Source: Liolophura sinensis (lineage: Eukaryota > Mollusca > Polyplacophora > Chitonida > Chitonidae). Taken from it: a stretch of DNA of 64,000 nt. This document shows, piece by piece, positions 13,101 through 27,395 of the stretch; positions within the stretch are counted from its first letter, which is position 1; each line of letters starts with the position of its first letter. The stretch is from assembly GCF_032854445.1 (NCBI RefSeq), contig NC_088300.1, forward strand, positions 44,137,682 to 44,201,681, written 5' to 3'. Under the pieces are notes generated by a model. It saw nothing but the letters and a program-made list of their open reading frames with translations. It had not been told where the DNA came from and did no database searches. A program made the translations under genes and the position numbers.

Positions 13101-15333
13101 GGAAATGTAACAGAATATAGGAGTTTTGAGTTTATCAAACGATTTGTCAGTAATGTTAAGCAACTATGTTTGATAACAATTACTATAAAGGTGAGCGTTT
13201 GTGAACTCAATAAGACCCCGATGGAAAGAGATTTCATTTCTGAAGGAGGTGAACCCGGTGAGATAAGTGATCGGTGAACAGTTGCCTAATACTTTTGACA
13301 TCTCCCCTATGGCAAACACACGCCATGCGTAACTCTAACCCATATACTGTATCCTTTGTAACCCTAAGTATTTCATTTTGAGCTGGTTTATATATTTTGA
13401 TTTCCTGTTTGCTCTCAGCCTCCTGCAGATTGTAACCTTTCCTTGAAGGATTGAAGTCTCCAGGTAACCGAGCACCTGTCGTTGGTATGGCCTCACCTGT
13501 CACACTGACGCTGTAAATACCTACACAGTTATTTCACACCATTTAGATTACGAGCGCCATCGTGAACGTGATACAATGTGTAAAGCTATGAAGTGGTCCT
13601 AGCCCGTTGTAATTAATAATCATCGATTGGCGGTATCCTAGCGCTGATATGTCAAGAGCAGAAATGAGAAATAGTTTATTGAGTGGTGAGTATCAAGTGG
13701 CAATGCACGCTTCTTGACATCTTCTAAGCTACCGAGAGGTTAACAAATTGCTCAAATGTCCGTCTTTATAGGCCATAGCGAAGCGGCTTGTTTACCAAAC
13801 CCATTTAAACTTTTCTTGTCCTGGGTACATTTAACCTGTTTGAAATTAGCGTATTTAAACCTTTGTATATATTTTATAGTTCCCCATGCTGCATGGCGCA
13901 TCATGCGTAAACATCCATTTTAATTGCTAAAGTAATACAACACGGTCTTATGTATTTATTTGATTGTTGATTATTGCCATTTCCTTTATATGATGATTAT
14001 CAGGACTGACGGCATAGAGGAAACCGGAGTGTCAGGGCTATAAACCCAAAAACCTTTGTCAAGTTACTGGTGAAATTGTCCACGTATACATGACCTGTAA
14101 ACATGGCACGCCAACCAGCGTAAAGAACGGTGAAATGTAACTGGTCAACTAACGCCGCTTTGTAAGATAAACTATACGACAGTGATATTCAGAATGGACG
14201 TAGACCAAGTCAAACATTGTGAAATGTTACGTCTTAATTATGTATTGTCGAGTTGTTTCATATTAGACATAACTGCCACGTTCTTTATGTCTCTAAACAA
14301 GACGAATCATGCATGCATGCATGCATGGGCAAACACTTTGGTCCTATAAGTAATTTTTAGATATCTCAGATACATTCTTTATGAATGTGTATACATATTT
14401 CTTTATTTATATGACCATGTATAACTCATGTCCACTCTGATGTACATATGATGTATTAACACCTCATTTTACCTTTGTGGCGTTGATTTCTATAGCTACT
14501 ATGTCAAGGTCTGTCAGCAACTAGCCCAAAGCTAGCTGGACATTCCTACTGTAACACCCCTTCTTCGGTCATATAGACTTCCGCACGGACAATTTCACCA
14601 AAACACCAGCTCGAACCGTACCTTATTTTTGCTATCCACCGATTCCCTAAAACGCCCGAAATGTAATATATCAAAGCCAGCATTGGTAAACCACCTTTTA
14701 ATAGTGATCCAGCCGTTTAAACTTTGGAATTGGACAACTCAGATCAACGTCTGCCATGTTTGGAATTGTTTTTCAACTTTGGCAAGGGGAAGGCTGCGAA
14801 AATGTTATCCTATCCAACATATTCTCTTTAAGAATTGCATGCCCTGTAAACAGAAAAAGAGTACGGCGTAAAACACCGATCAAATAAATAAATAAACAAA
14901 TAAATGAATAAATAAATAAATAAACATAGCTGTTAGCATTCCGGTTATTGTATGCATGCATTAAATAAATTCGTCTCTAAAATACTAAAAACTAAAGCCA
15001 CAGGTTAAACTGTTTTACGGGCATTATGTTTATTTATACTAGTATGTCTGGATGTATCCTTCATCACATATTTTACTGTACTGGTTTGATATATATAGGC
15101 CCTACCGAAAAAAGAAATATTTATCAAGCAATTCATGGTATTATAGTTTATGTCATTATTTCAAAATCCCCTTTGATTTTACACTGTACAGCTGATAACT
15201 TTGTCCCTTATTTAAATCTTTAAAAATATGAATACTCAGTGAATGATGTGTATTTTATATCGCACTGAAAGTCCACGCCCCGCTTCACCAAATACTAATG
15301 CTTACCATCTTGTATGTTAGAATGATTTAAAGG
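10116..15333. other. Intergenic stretch with minor simple repeats
   Basis: No gene is recognised. It holds a short tandem of ATTCGTTAT-type units (11482-11531), a GCAT self-palindromic microsatellite (about 14311-14328) and the SINE tail listed separately. The remainder is unique-looking sequence. Confidence 0.45.
14858..14926 (+). mobile_element. SINE tail fragment (family A)
   Basis: Only the 3' end of family A remains: GAGTACGGCGTAAAACACCG followed by a long AAAT-type tail. The upstream body is absent, so it is a 5'-truncated insertion. Confidence 0.7.
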
Positions 15334-17366
15334 TACCAGGTACACAGACAAATGCCTTTGAACTGGAAATGAGAGAAAACACGGGTACAGGATCACGCAT
15401 CATGCAGGTACACAGACAAATACTTTTGTACTGGGCATGAGAGATGATACAGGTACAAGATAAAGTACCATGGTACGAACACAAATGCTTTTGTACTGGG
15501 CATGAGAGAAGACACAGGTACAGGACAAAGTACCATGCAGGTACAAAGACAAATGCTGTTGTACTGGTCATGAGAGACAACAGAGGTACAGGATAAAGTG
15601 CCATACAGGTACATATACAAATGCTTTTGTACTGGAAATGAGAGACGACAGAGGTACGGGATAAAGTACCATGCAGGTACACATACAAATGCTTTTGTAC
15701 TGAGAATGAGAGAAGACACAGATACAGGATAAAGTACCATGCAGGTACACAAACAAATGCTTTTGTACTGAGAATGAGAGAAGACATAGATACAGGATAA
15801 AGTACCATGCAGGTACACAAACAAATGCTTTTGTACTGAGAATGAGAGAAGACACAGGTACAGGATAAAGTACCATGCAGGTTCACAGACCAATGCGTCT
15901 GTACTGGACTTGAGAGAAAGAAGTGGTACACGACAAGGTAACAGGTGCACAGACAAATGTTTCTGTATTAGACTTGAGAGAAGAGAGGTGTACAGGATAA
16001 GGTGACCATTACACAGACCAATGCTACTGTACTGAACTTGAGAGAAGAGAGGGGTACAGGGTAAGGTAACAGGTACACAAACCAATGCCTCTCTGTACTG
16101 GGCATGAGAGAAAAGATAGGTACGTGATAAGGTAACAGGTACACAGACAAATGGTTCTGTGCTGAACAGAAGACAGATGTATACAAGATAAAGTACCAGG
16201 TACGCAGGTGAATGCTTCTGTACTGGACTTGAGAGAAGAGAGGGGTACAGCATAAGGAATGAATGGGTTAACGTCATATCGGCAATTTCGCAGCCATATT
16301 GTGGCGAGTACACGATAATGTAGCAGGTACACAGACCAATGCCTCTCTGTACTGGGCATGAGGGAAGAGGCAGGTACATGATAACGGGTACAGTCAATTG
16401 GTTCAGTGCTGGACTTAAGAGAATACAGAGGTATACGGGAAAAGGTAACAGGTACACAGACCAATGCTTCTGTACTGGACTTGAGAGAAGAGAGTGGTAC
16501 AGGATAAGGTAACAGATACGCAGACAAATGTTTCTGTGCTGGACTTGAGAGAAGAGAGGTATATAAGATAAGGTAACAGGCACACAGACCAATGCTTCTG
16601 TACTGGAATTGGTATACAGTATAAGGTATCAGGTACACAGACAAATGTTTCTGCACTTGACTTAAGAGAATATAGAGGTATACGGGAAAAGGTAACAGGT
16701 ACACAGACCAATGCTTCTGTGCTGGACTTGAGAGAAGAGAGGTATATAAGATAAGGTAACAGGCACACAGACCAATGCTTCTGTACTGAGCATGAGAAAA
16801 GACACAGGATAGATAGCAGGTACACGGATCAATGCTTCTGTACTGGAATTAGTACAGGATAAGGTATCAGGTACACAAACAAATGTTTCTGCACTTGACT
16901 TGAGAGAAGAGAGGGGTACAGGATAAGGTAACAGATACACAGACAATAGTTCTGTACTGGGCTTGAGAGAAGACAGAGGTATACATGATAAGTTAACAGG
17001 TACACAGGCAAATGTTTCTGTACTGGACTAGAGAGAAGACAGAGGTATACAGGTTAAGGTAACAGGTACACAGGCAAATGTTTCTGTACTAGACTTGAGA
17101 GAAGACAGAGGTATACAGGTTAAGGTAACAGGTACACAGACAAATGGTTCTGTACTGGACTTGAGAGAAGACAGAGGTATACAGGATAAGGTAACAGGTA
17201 CACAGACAAATGGTTCTGTACTGGACTTGACAGAAGACAGAGGTATTCAGGTTAAGGTAACAGGTACACAGACAAATGGTTCTGTACTGGACTTGAAAGA
17301 AGACAGAGGTATACAGGTTAAGGTAACAGGTACACAGACAAATGGTTCTGTACTTTGCTTTACAGG
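15334..17366. repeat. Large minisatellite, 66-68-bp unit, ~30 copies
   Basis: Units resemble GGTACACAGACAAATG, then TTCTGTACTGGACTTGAGAG and AAGACAGAGGTATACAGG. Successive AAAGTACC landmarks at 15663, 15731, 15799 and 15867 give a 68-bp period on the left. GGTAACAGG landmarks at 17058 and 17124 give 66 bp on the right. A non-repeat interruption sits near 16257-16320. Long minus-strand open frames (up to 399 codons) run through the array, but where the unit is 68 bp the same repeat is read successively in all three frames. The openness therefore reflects the low stop content of the repeat and is not evidence of a protein. Confidence 0.9.
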
Positions 17367-20300
17367 CCGCGTGAAGTGTATTCAATAAGTGAAAAATTAT
17401 CTTCATACATACCGTTAGTCGGTAAATGTGTGTGCAAGCGGAAGTAGGGAAGAGCTGAACTGTCAACACTCTTATCTGCAACTTCATAGTCTACCGAAAA
17501 CTTTGTATTGGCGTCATGTGCAAAGTATTAACTAGACGGGATACACGTAACTGAAGTTATCTTCTTGGATCTGGGGTGAGTTGGGTGTGGAATGGCTGGG
17601 TGCGATCCACTGCTGATGCTGCAGAGAACCAAGAAACCAAAGAGGACGTTTTAACGGCACTAGAGGAGCGCTTTACGGGCGGTGTATCCCCAGGGGTGTC
17701 AGTTTAACGAGAGGGTGATTAGAGGCTGATAATTCTCTCCTCCACGTCTTCAGCTAAGGCAGCTATAGCAAATGGTTCCCGCTATGGTTTCACCTCGTGT
17801 TAAAAGGACTTCAATTTGAGCAGCTCGATAGTTCTCTGGAGTTTCTGGGTGAATTTAGACAGATTCTGGCGTTAAAGAGACTTAATCACCGGTAACCCAG
17901 AGCACGGCTGCATCATTAAAACACTTAATTGCCTACAATGGCCAGCGCCTGGCTAGCTTACTATCTGACAGTTTTTAAGATTGTGGCGAAAATTAACCCC
18001 GGTTCATTAGACATGTGCTTGTGCTCTACCAGAGCCGATTAGTGCCGGCTAGTAGTGTTCTGAGAGGGGTCGGTTGACGATGGGAGGGGCAATGGGGATA
18101 TCTTGGAGTTCTCGTATCGGGCAAGCCGTATTTTTGGTGTCATTTTAGCAGATGTCACCTTCAGGGTTATGACACAGTGCCGCTGAATGGATATGATCCT
18201 CTGGCCAATCTGATAGTCTCCAGAGTATAAAGCTCGACCCGACCATTAGCTCCCTATAGATAAGACAATAACATCAGCTGGTGACAAAACCCTGGGAGTA
18301 CCTGTCAGATTCAAATATGAACATAGCCACAAATCGCCAACATCAAAGTGAGGCTTGCTAATTTGGATCACTTCAAAGGAACAGCCTTCCAAGCTGGCGA
18401 GCTGATCGAATCATCTCGACGAGTAGAAAGCTAACTTATCGTCAGAGTCCATTTAAATCTTTCTGATGCAAATGTCGTATCACGTACAGTCAAACTGAGA
18501 TACCGAAGTCCTGTATCATGTGTATGGAATATACCAATAAGCCATCGCCCGTTAAAGTATAAATTTTCCTTCGTCCTGATATTAAATTGAAATGACAAGT
18601 TAGCTTACTATGAATCAGTAACTCATCTATTTGGAATGATTTTCAAGGATGTAGTATTTTCCCGGGAACGGATATTCATATAGATGTGAACTAATTCCAT
18701 TCATGTAACCTTTTTAAAATTCCGCGGGTTCTATTTAGTTTTATTTATTTGCTATTTTTTTTTATTTTTCGCAAGATTTCTGTACGTTCGCCTTTCAGTG
18801 ATATATGAATCTCCTTGATGGATGTTATACATCCATGAATGGAATATAAGACAAGGAAAAATATCAAACAAACGATATGACCAGGTTTACTTTGAAATAA
18901 TTGGAAAATTTCCTCACAGATCACGGCGACCGCCCAGAACTTGACAACAGAATGGCTGTGTTTCCAAACTTATGGGAACTTCGTGTCCTCATCTGTCCTT
19001 TGGTGTCCTCTATAATAATATAATATATTGCTCAGAGACAACATATAGCTCAAGGCGCTTCCGCCGTTTATTTAACAACATTTTGCTTAATCGATCAGAG
19101 GTGGCCCGAGGCAATTCATGGAGCTATCGGCCATCCCTAGGTGTATGTTTTTACAACAGTTCTGAGGCTCTCTTGAATTTGCCTGATGTTCGTCAATGGT
19201 CTTCATCTCGTTTTTCTGTCGGGAGTTATTCAAACAAATAGCCTGTAATGCTCACCGCACGGCGAGGCAGCAGAAAGCGTAGCGGTGCTGTTCTAGTGCT
19301 GTTTGCCGTCATATCGCGGCCATCAAGTCAAATGTTATAGTAAACCCATTTCCATCGGCTCGTGGATGATAGCAGTGAATAGACCTACTCAGAGGGAGGA
19401 ATTACTTAGATTTGGGAACATAAAAGAAGATATGGCTGTGTTGGCAGAGACCTCGCGGCCATCATCAGGGATAATGTGCTTGTGTTTGTGTTATTGCACC
19501 AGTGTGAGGTCTAGCAACGCGGCCCTTCGAAAATATAGGCAGCGGAATGAGCACCCCGAAAACAAAGTGTAAACAAGAGAAAATGGACTAAAAACACGGC
19601 CGGATACCTGAAGAGAGCTTCTTAGGCCTGAAGGCTATTAAATGTCGGGGTCACGTCACCCAAACAGTGCGACTTATAACAACAGGTGACGGCCGTTCAT
19701 TCGCAGATTACTATCTCTGCCATAAAGCTGTATTAATTTCTCGTTCCTCAAGAGTTATTACTCTCCCAAAAGTCTATTAGCTCTTTTCCTCACTTAACTT
19801 CACATATCTGTACCGGCAACTGTTTTCAATAACACCGCGGTCGCACAGTACTTTGATGGGACAATTAAACGGTGGGATTTTATCGACGGTCGACCAGGAA
19901 ACCTATTGCATTGCCTGTATTTAGACCACTGCCTGGCCAACTTAACGGGTTAAATACCTTGTCTGTAATCAGCGGGTAGGCACTTTAAGATATGAGTAAG
20001 ACTCTGTAATGCTGTATCGTCTTACATCCTGCCAACATGTCCCACATTTAGCCTACAGGGTCGAATTTAAAGCAAAACACAAATTAGTCAAAATCTTTCA
20101 AAGTATACAATTTATTTGATTCCCAATCAGTGCCGAAATAGACCATGACTTGTGCACTTTTTTCCACTGCGAGAATGCCCTGTAAATAAAACTCGTGCTA
20201 AAGTTGAATTACGCCAGTTAAACGTTCAACTCTGCTAAGTGAGAAAAAACAAGTGGGGTGCAAATTTAATTGCACGAGGCAACATCAAGTCCGTACAAAT

Positions 20301-23300
20301 TGTGTTTGAGGCAGGCGGCCTGAGATTAAGCAGGCATGGATAATAAATCACGTGACCGCCCTCAGTTTCATTTTCCCAAACCGCAATTACAAATCTCTTT
20401 GCCGTGAAGTTACACGAGTGGCGACGGCTAATGAAGCGTATGAGTAGATAAGATGGCTAATTCTGATATCTGCCAGTAACAGATTCACCTAATTTCTCGC
20501 TGGACTCCGCTCTTACCGGCTTCCACACGACCGTAAGTAGACGTGGACCCAAGCAGCGGAACTATGGCGGGAACTGAACACGCAACCTCGATCGTCTTCT
20601 ATTCCCAATCGATCTTCCTTTTTTACTAAATCTTAACCCAGCTGACAGTCAAAGTTAACAACCTGGAAACCTATTCACGGAAACCTACTCCATACGAGTA
20701 GAGAAACATTTTTGTTCAGAAGTATACAATAATCTTCACTTGTGTGATTTGAAAAACTGTATTATATAGTACACCGTTTGAAGAACAGACGTGGCTGTAT
20801 ATCGCACAGAGGAAAATTAAGAAGACTCTTGGTTACAAGAGCTAGAAGCATATAACACATGAAGAGTTCTTTACAGAGGTAGTGTCCATCAACTAAATTT
20901 CCAAAGTTAAATTACGTTGCCCAGTGTCGTTAGAATCAATTATTCCACTATAGACACTCGGATAATGGTTGTTCATTTAGATAGTGCGTGGCTGGTTCGT
21001 CTAGGGTGGTGTGGTGGTTACAGGCTGATGTTGCTGATCATGATTACATTCTTATCAATGCCACTATATAGAAGCACTGGTTACATGTATCTTACCACCC
21101 TCCGGTATCAATCAGCCCCCCTCCAAACGCCCCTTCACGCCGCATCCTCCCCTGTCCCGCCCTGCCCAGTCGTATCTCCCTGGTCACGCCCTCATGGGAC
21201 ACAACACTGTCTCTCTTTTGTTTCATCAGCATTCTGTAATTCTGGCACATTTACGACTACATCGAACAAAACCGTTCTGATCTGGTTGAAAGATCATCAA
21301 CGTATATATCGAATAACCGCTTTCTTATTTTCCTCGCGGTTGTAAAACAGAGTGCAAAGATAGCTGCCGAGTTTATATCTTTATTACCCTCGGGAGTTTT
21401 ACGTATACACACATGGAGACACCCGGGCATTGTCATTTAAAACGTTTAATTGAGCCTAATGGATTGTGTGGTGTACGCCCAACACGGAGCTCGTCTACTC
21501 CCTGGTAAAGATGAACTAAGGCCAGTCGGGTAGATTATACAAAGTAAGGGAGTGGTATAACTTGCTCCTGTTAGATTCTCTTAATGGGATCCGCATTCAC
21601 CTCTTTAATAGCTGGTAGCTCAGGATATAACGGTGCATCCCAAAATGGGATGGAAACTGTACGCACTGCATTGGAAGAAAAAACAACGACTTGAAACTTT
21701 TTTAAAGAGAGGCTTGTTTTCAAAAATCTCAACATACTCCGCGTTATGGATGTAGGCAGTAACAGATAAATCTAAATCTGCGCTATTTTAAATTTCAAAT
21801 ACACAATTTCCGGCTCGCATTTTACTTTTTGTCGATTTAAATGCAAAGACAACATAGCACAAAGCAGCACAGGTTTTATGAGTGGTCACATTCGCTTTAA
21901 CAAGAAACAATATCCTTGTATAAGTTGTTAGAAATGGTCTTTCCTCGTCATAACTTTGGAACATGACCTTGAATTATTAGGCAAACTAAATTGTTCAGTT
22001 TTTATTACAACTAAAACGAATTCATTAATGGTTATATGGCTACTACACAGTTTCATGCTATTCATGCTTATACAATTTATGACATATCAGCGTGGTTTAT
22101 GCTTGAAATCGCGGTTTAGGCTGTAGGATTAGAAAAAATCTATCTCATGCATGCAAGTATGAAGGAGTTCAATATTTATTTAATCAGAAATAAACAGAAT
22201 ATGACGATGGGTTAAATCGCCAGTTGAAAAGCGAGCTGACATCTGCCGTAAAACAAATCATACTCCACAATCATTGATTTATTCCTGACAAGTTTTACAA
22301 AAAACTGTCATGCTTTTTTGTATATTTTAAAAGTAAGAATTAGGCTGCACGAATCAGGACAGACCAGGTGCAGTCGAAATTAGCTTCAAACTTGGCGGGA
22401 AAATTTGTTGGTATAAGTCGTACTATCCCTACATTCATTGTGCTGAATCACAAATATCCACATTGTTCTACATGGGATTATATCCGCCATAGAAACAACT
22501 GTAGAACGAAGTATTCTGAAAATGGGTATAGTTAAACTATTTTCTTTTCGGGAAGTTAGTGACTATCAACAATGGGCAACTTGAAAAGAAAATCTCATTT
22601 TAATCCATGACAACAACTTCATTATCACAAAAAATTGTGAAAAATAAAACGTTTTTGGAATCTGCATGATTGACATTTATGCCCTTTCCCTCTTGTAGTT
22701 ATAGTCTCCACCCACGGGGAACAGCCTTGGCTATGCGGGGGTACTCAGTTAAAACGCTGTACAAACTAACGATTAACGCCTTGTGTGTCAACCTAATTAC
22801 TGCTTTATTGGCGTGTTACGGTGTGACAGGCGCCCGATACCTAACTTAATGATCTTTCCATGGGGAAACTTGAGATGTTGGTGACCAGGAACCAAACTAC
22901 CCGACAGCTTTCGAGTCTCCTACATACGCATAAAATTAAATCTTCCAGCTGAATGAAATCACGTATATATGAATATATACAAGGCATGGTAAAACATGAA
23001 GCTGGTTTCTGCATCTTGTTTGTACTTTAAACGTGAAGAAGTTGTTCTGAGGAACTCACGTAGATAGGGTGGGGTTCTATTGCCACCGACAGTGAAAGAG
23101 ATGATTTATCGTTAGCAGTGGCAGCCCGAAATCCAGTCGTCTCGTCCGAAATTGAACCTGAGAAAGCACAGGTGGTGGCGGTGTGACAGCTTTGGCGAAA
23201 CTTCCCTAGAAGAGCAACACAACCATAACGAGGCACTCTCGTCAGATCACGCCAAGGGCGATACCTGATATGAATCCAATTATCCAATATAACATGGAGC

Positions 23301-23560
23301 GATGCTAGGTCAGCCAGGATCTCTCCGTGAAGACAACATTGCTCTTATACAAGGACTGACCCAGAAAACAGTTACTCTGTCATAAATATTGCCTGAAGAT
23401 CTTCAACTACATCGTCTACACTCCTTCTAACAGAGGATATTTACTAATAGTGCCTAAAAAGTTTAGACCAAGAAATCGGGTAGAACAGAGGTCATCTTGA
23501 CAGTTGTCCCTCATTGTGTGCCAGCCAGTGTTTGTGCCTTGCTATTCAAGCAATGATATT
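17367..23560. other. Intergenic, mostly repeat-free; possible regulatory DNA
   Basis: No exon is recognised. About 17560-18330 and 19600-20560 are moderately GC-balanced, contain no detectable repeats and show AT-rich homeodomain-like cores (TTAATTG, TAATTA-type) beside GC-containing blocks. That appearance would suit conserved non-coding regulatory DNA, but nothing in one sequence proves it. Confidence 0.25.
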
Positions 23561-23714
23561 TTATTTAATTATTTATTTGATTGGTGTTTTACGCCGTACT
23601 CAAGAATATTTCACTTATACGACGGCGGCCAGCCTTATGGTGGGTGGAAACCGGGCACAGCCCAGGGGAAACCCACGACCATCCGCAGGTTGCTGACAGA
23701 TCTTCCCACGTACC
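23561..23714 (-). mobile_element. SINE copy (family A), reverse orientation
   Basis: Read on the plus strand it starts with a TTTA-type tail, then TGGTGTTTTACGCCGTACTC, the ACGACGGCGGCCAGCC block and GAAACCCACGACCATCCGCA. It ends where the tRNA-like head should begin, so it is 5'-truncated. The body is close to the copies at 31863 and 45997, suggesting relative youth. Confidence 0.85.
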
Positions 23715-26594
23715 AAGCAATGATAACTCAGGAGCTTAAATCAAACATACAAAATGAATGCTAAGTAAGGTGGTCCAAGAAATGAAAGCTTTAGACGAAG
23801 AATTCAGGTGACTGATAAACAGACCATGCCACACAGCTTTGTAGTTGCACCTTTTTGTTTGCAAGCTAATGGTTTTACATTTTACAGCATACCATGATGA
23901 TCGTTGGTAATTCAATGGTTGAAAATTCAGGCATTATTAATGTGAACAATATTTCTGCGTCTTTAAAGAAGTCTCATTCCATCCATTTGTAAGCTTTGTA
24001 GACAATCATGAAGCTATAATAAAATTTCGCCAGCGGTTGCTGGGCTTGTGGTGGTCGTGATTACACGTGAATCACTCGAACAAAAGTCTAATGACTGGTA
24101 CACAAGTGTTATGAGCGATCCAAGAAATGAGTCGGTGGTTTACTGCCTGGGCTATGATTTACGATCCTCTCCCCCTTTATCCTGTGTTCACCACTTCGAA
24201 AAGGCGTTTGTGGACATGCTAAAATGTAAATATCCCCCTCCTCTAATGGACAAAGGGTGGGTTTATGAGCCAAGCTCACTTGATTTGCAAGTTATTGCTG
24301 TGCGTATTTTACACTAATTTATTCTAGTTTTATGTTCTTTATACAGGTCAGTTCCACGGCAAAACCATTGATAGGAGTAAAAGATTAAAAAAAAAAGCCG
24401 TGAATCACGTGACGTTGATTCTTGTCGACTCAGAGTCACGAGAGTTCACGTTTTCAAATGACAAGATCAGTAGATCAAAACCTTTTCAGATTCTCACCAA
24501 TGTATGTATAAAATTAAATATGCTAATTATAAAAAAGAAGTTACATGTAAGACAACAGTTTCAATACATGCATACACATACAGCACCAGCTGAAGGAGAA
24601 CTCTTTGATCAGTTATACAGGGCTGTGGATAATGACAGCTATCCAAGGAAGCAATGAACATATACACCTAGAATTTACTAGATGACAATATAGTCTGGTA
24701 AGATGTCTGTAAATAAACTGTCGCTTGTGAGTTAAAATGATAACCACTGAGACACAATTTTTATTTCCTTTCGACGTTAAGCCATTAGACTAATTAACAA
24801 TTAACTATTGATTTTCTAGGCGCATAAGGCTAACAAGTAGCAAGGATTACTTAAAGGAACCATCATAAAGATTCTCCTGCGTGCTGCCTACAGAAGCTGT
24901 TTATTACAATCCCATGCAGTGAGAACATATGTAAGTGGAGGAATTTGTCAGTGTAACGATCTATTCTATTGGCCCATCTCACCCTCCCACGTGAGGGGCG
25001 CCTGACTGGGCTTTCTGTCTATCTGGCTAATTGCGCGAGCTTATCCTAGCAGACGCCATTGAACTTCCATCTGGGTTTGATTTTCCGCCAATGACAAGTT
25101 ACCAGGCCACCGGGTGCGGGTCGTGGGGTTTGTCATTCGTGCCCAAACTCTTTAATTAGTCCACTTTAGCGAGTTAGTGATTAGGGGCTGTTTAAGAGGC
25201 AGAGGGTGAGCCAGCGAGTAACCACGTTTGGAGGGGCTTGATGAAAACATACAGTTGGCGCGCAACCTCTGGCCTAACTATGAATACTCTACTCGCAACA
25301 GCTCTGGAATTAAATTTCATTAGTCTCAAGCGTTTAAGAGTTAAAGTGTTTAATTTATGAAGTTTGGGGCTGTGCAGCCGGTGGTATCTTCAATTACTTA
25401 CAGCGTTTTGAGGAAGGGTCCCGTTTATAAACACTTAGCGATATCAAGGCCTGATGGCTTAGAGCTCAGCGGCTGGGGTATCTTTGACAGAAGATCAGAT
25501 TTCAACTGAGAGCAGACGATAAAATCGGTTATATAGCGGGTAAGACGGCAATAATTAGAGATCCTTAAAGCATTTCTCTGTAGCATGCCCACTAAATGAC
25601 CCGAAAGCAAATCTTGGTAAAATATCAACATCTTATTAAATTTCACCTTGAGAGTTATAGCCAACAAACTCTAAAAACAAATGGCTGAATCACGTGACTT
25701 CCCTAAGGACCGTCATCAGTATCATATCATGTTTAAACGAGGCCCTTGGGCGTCAAAAGAACGCCCCCTCTTTTCCACACTTTCACTGCAAAACAAATTA
25801 CATCCAGAGTAAGAAAATATTTTAAAATCGTTCATGTCAAACGCTGAGTTTTATCTCTCTTTTCAGAAATGTTGCCGTGCAGAATTTTAGGTTTAAAACT
25901 GACATACAAGCAACTATGGCTCCATTGAGCATTTTGGCATTTTATATGGAGTTTTTATACGGCAATGCCATTAAAAAATACTGGACACTTTATTCAAAAT
26001 GGTTCCAGCTAGCTTTTTTAAACCATCTGTATATCCTTTAACCAAACATATGGTGTAGCATTATACTTTGTTTGCAAAAACTGGTAACATATATGACCAC
26101 AGATACAAGGGGAGACTACCCTGGAAGAATGCTCCTACATATATGTGTTACTGAAAGTTATCTTATAATCAGCTTCAAATGTAATGTCCTTTCAGAATTA
26201 CTTAGGTCAAAACTCGGCGGTACCATCTTGTGTCGAAGCGGTCTTAATGCACCTATGTTGATGTTGCCCCAATGACGTATAAGTATACAGAACATATCCC
26301 GTACGATATGGACCAGTACGTCTACCGACGGTTTAAATGACTCTAAAAGAACAAAATAAACGTAGCTATTCTCCATGTTTGTCTGCATGAATTCACTAAA
26401 ACAGAAACCTGTAGCAGCCATGTGCTGTCTTTAAATGCTGGACAGTAATTTGGGGTTACATTGTGTGGCTAAGAATTTGACTATCGTTAAATACTTCATA
26501 CCGGTACTGCGCAATGATGCTGAGATTTTAGCCATCGCTGTGTATTCTTTAGAAGGACGGGACAATCAGCGACTATTACGTGTCGGGGTATCAA
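23715..26594. other. Intergenic stretch, no gene recognised
   Basis: No domain-bearing open frame is visible. About 24960-25420 is a compact repeat-free block with a higher GC level than its surroundings. It contains CCCACGTG, TTTAATTAG and GATTAGGGGC strings and is a weak candidate for a regulatory element. Confidence 0.25.
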
Positions 26595-27110
26595 CATCGA
26601 TGACGTTGCGTTCAGGGGACTGTCCTCGACGCTTGTGACCAAAGATGGACTACCAACGTCGATGACCTGTAAAGGTCTGTCAGGGTCGATGATTTGGAGG
26701 GGAATGTCAGATTCGATTACTTATAGGAGTCTGTCACGGTCGATGACTTGTAGAAGACTATCAGTCGATGACTTTAAGGGGGCTACCAGGGTCGATGGCT
26801 TGCATAGGTGACTATATCAGAGTCGATGACTTGTTGACTAACAGAGTCATTGACATATACAGGACTATTAGGATCATTGACATTTAAGGGGCTATCAGAG
26901 TCGATGAATTTTAGGGGACTCAGAGTCAGGGTCGATACCTTGGTGAAACTATCAATCTCTCTGACTTTAAAAGGACTATCTGCATCGATTACTTGGCAAG
27001 GACTGTCAGGATCGATTGCCTTGGAAGAAACTATCAGCCCCTGTGACTTAAGAGTCGACTATTAGTGCCTAGAACTGAAGAGAGACTACCAACGTCGATT
27101 ATTTGGAGGC
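26595..27110. repeat. Degenerate ~30-bp minisatellite
   Basis: About 15-17 diverged copies of a unit like GGTCGATGACTTGTAGG followed by GGACTGTCA. The period is close to 30 bp, so a 71-codon frame inside it (26850-27065) shows a ten-residue periodic peptide of the GLS.S type. That frame is a by-product of the repeat. Confidence 0.8.
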
Positions 27111-27206
27111 TCTGGAGGAGATTAGACACCTGTTACCCTCAGTGGCCATGCTGTGTTAGCTATATGCATAATATTCCTATTCTTTCATTGAAAACATCAA
27201 CATGAA

Positions 27207-27335
27207 GTGTTTGTCAGTTAAAACGCCACGGAAAAAGAATAGTTCACTTCTACGACAGCATTCAGCATTAATGTGGGAGGAAACCCACGACCATCCACAG
27301 ATTGCTGGAAGACCTTCCAACTCTCGACCGGAAAT
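27207..27335 (-). mobile_element. Highly diverged SINE copy (family A)
   Basis: On the plus strand, TAAAACGCCACGGAAAAAG, CACTTCTACGACAGC and GGGAGGAAACCCACGACCAT align in order to the reverse of the family A body, with many substitutions. It lacks the tRNA-like head. Confidence 0.6.
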
Positions 27336-27395
27336 GACACTGAAAAAAGAACCGACAATGTCGAGGATTTTTGTTTTTCCTTTTTTTTTTTCAAA

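Noticed and set aside
15393..16592. 399-codon minus-strand open frame as a repeat protein gene
   Set aside because: It lies wholly within a 66-68-bp minisatellite, other frames of the same strand are also open, and no start, signal peptide or splice context supports it.
15334..17366. CRISPR-like array
   Set aside because: Units are contiguous and diverged, with no unique spacers, in an animal genome.
20917..21345. 142-codon plus-strand open frame
   Set aside because: No family signature, biased composition without periodic constraint, and no splice sites that extend it into a recognisable protein.
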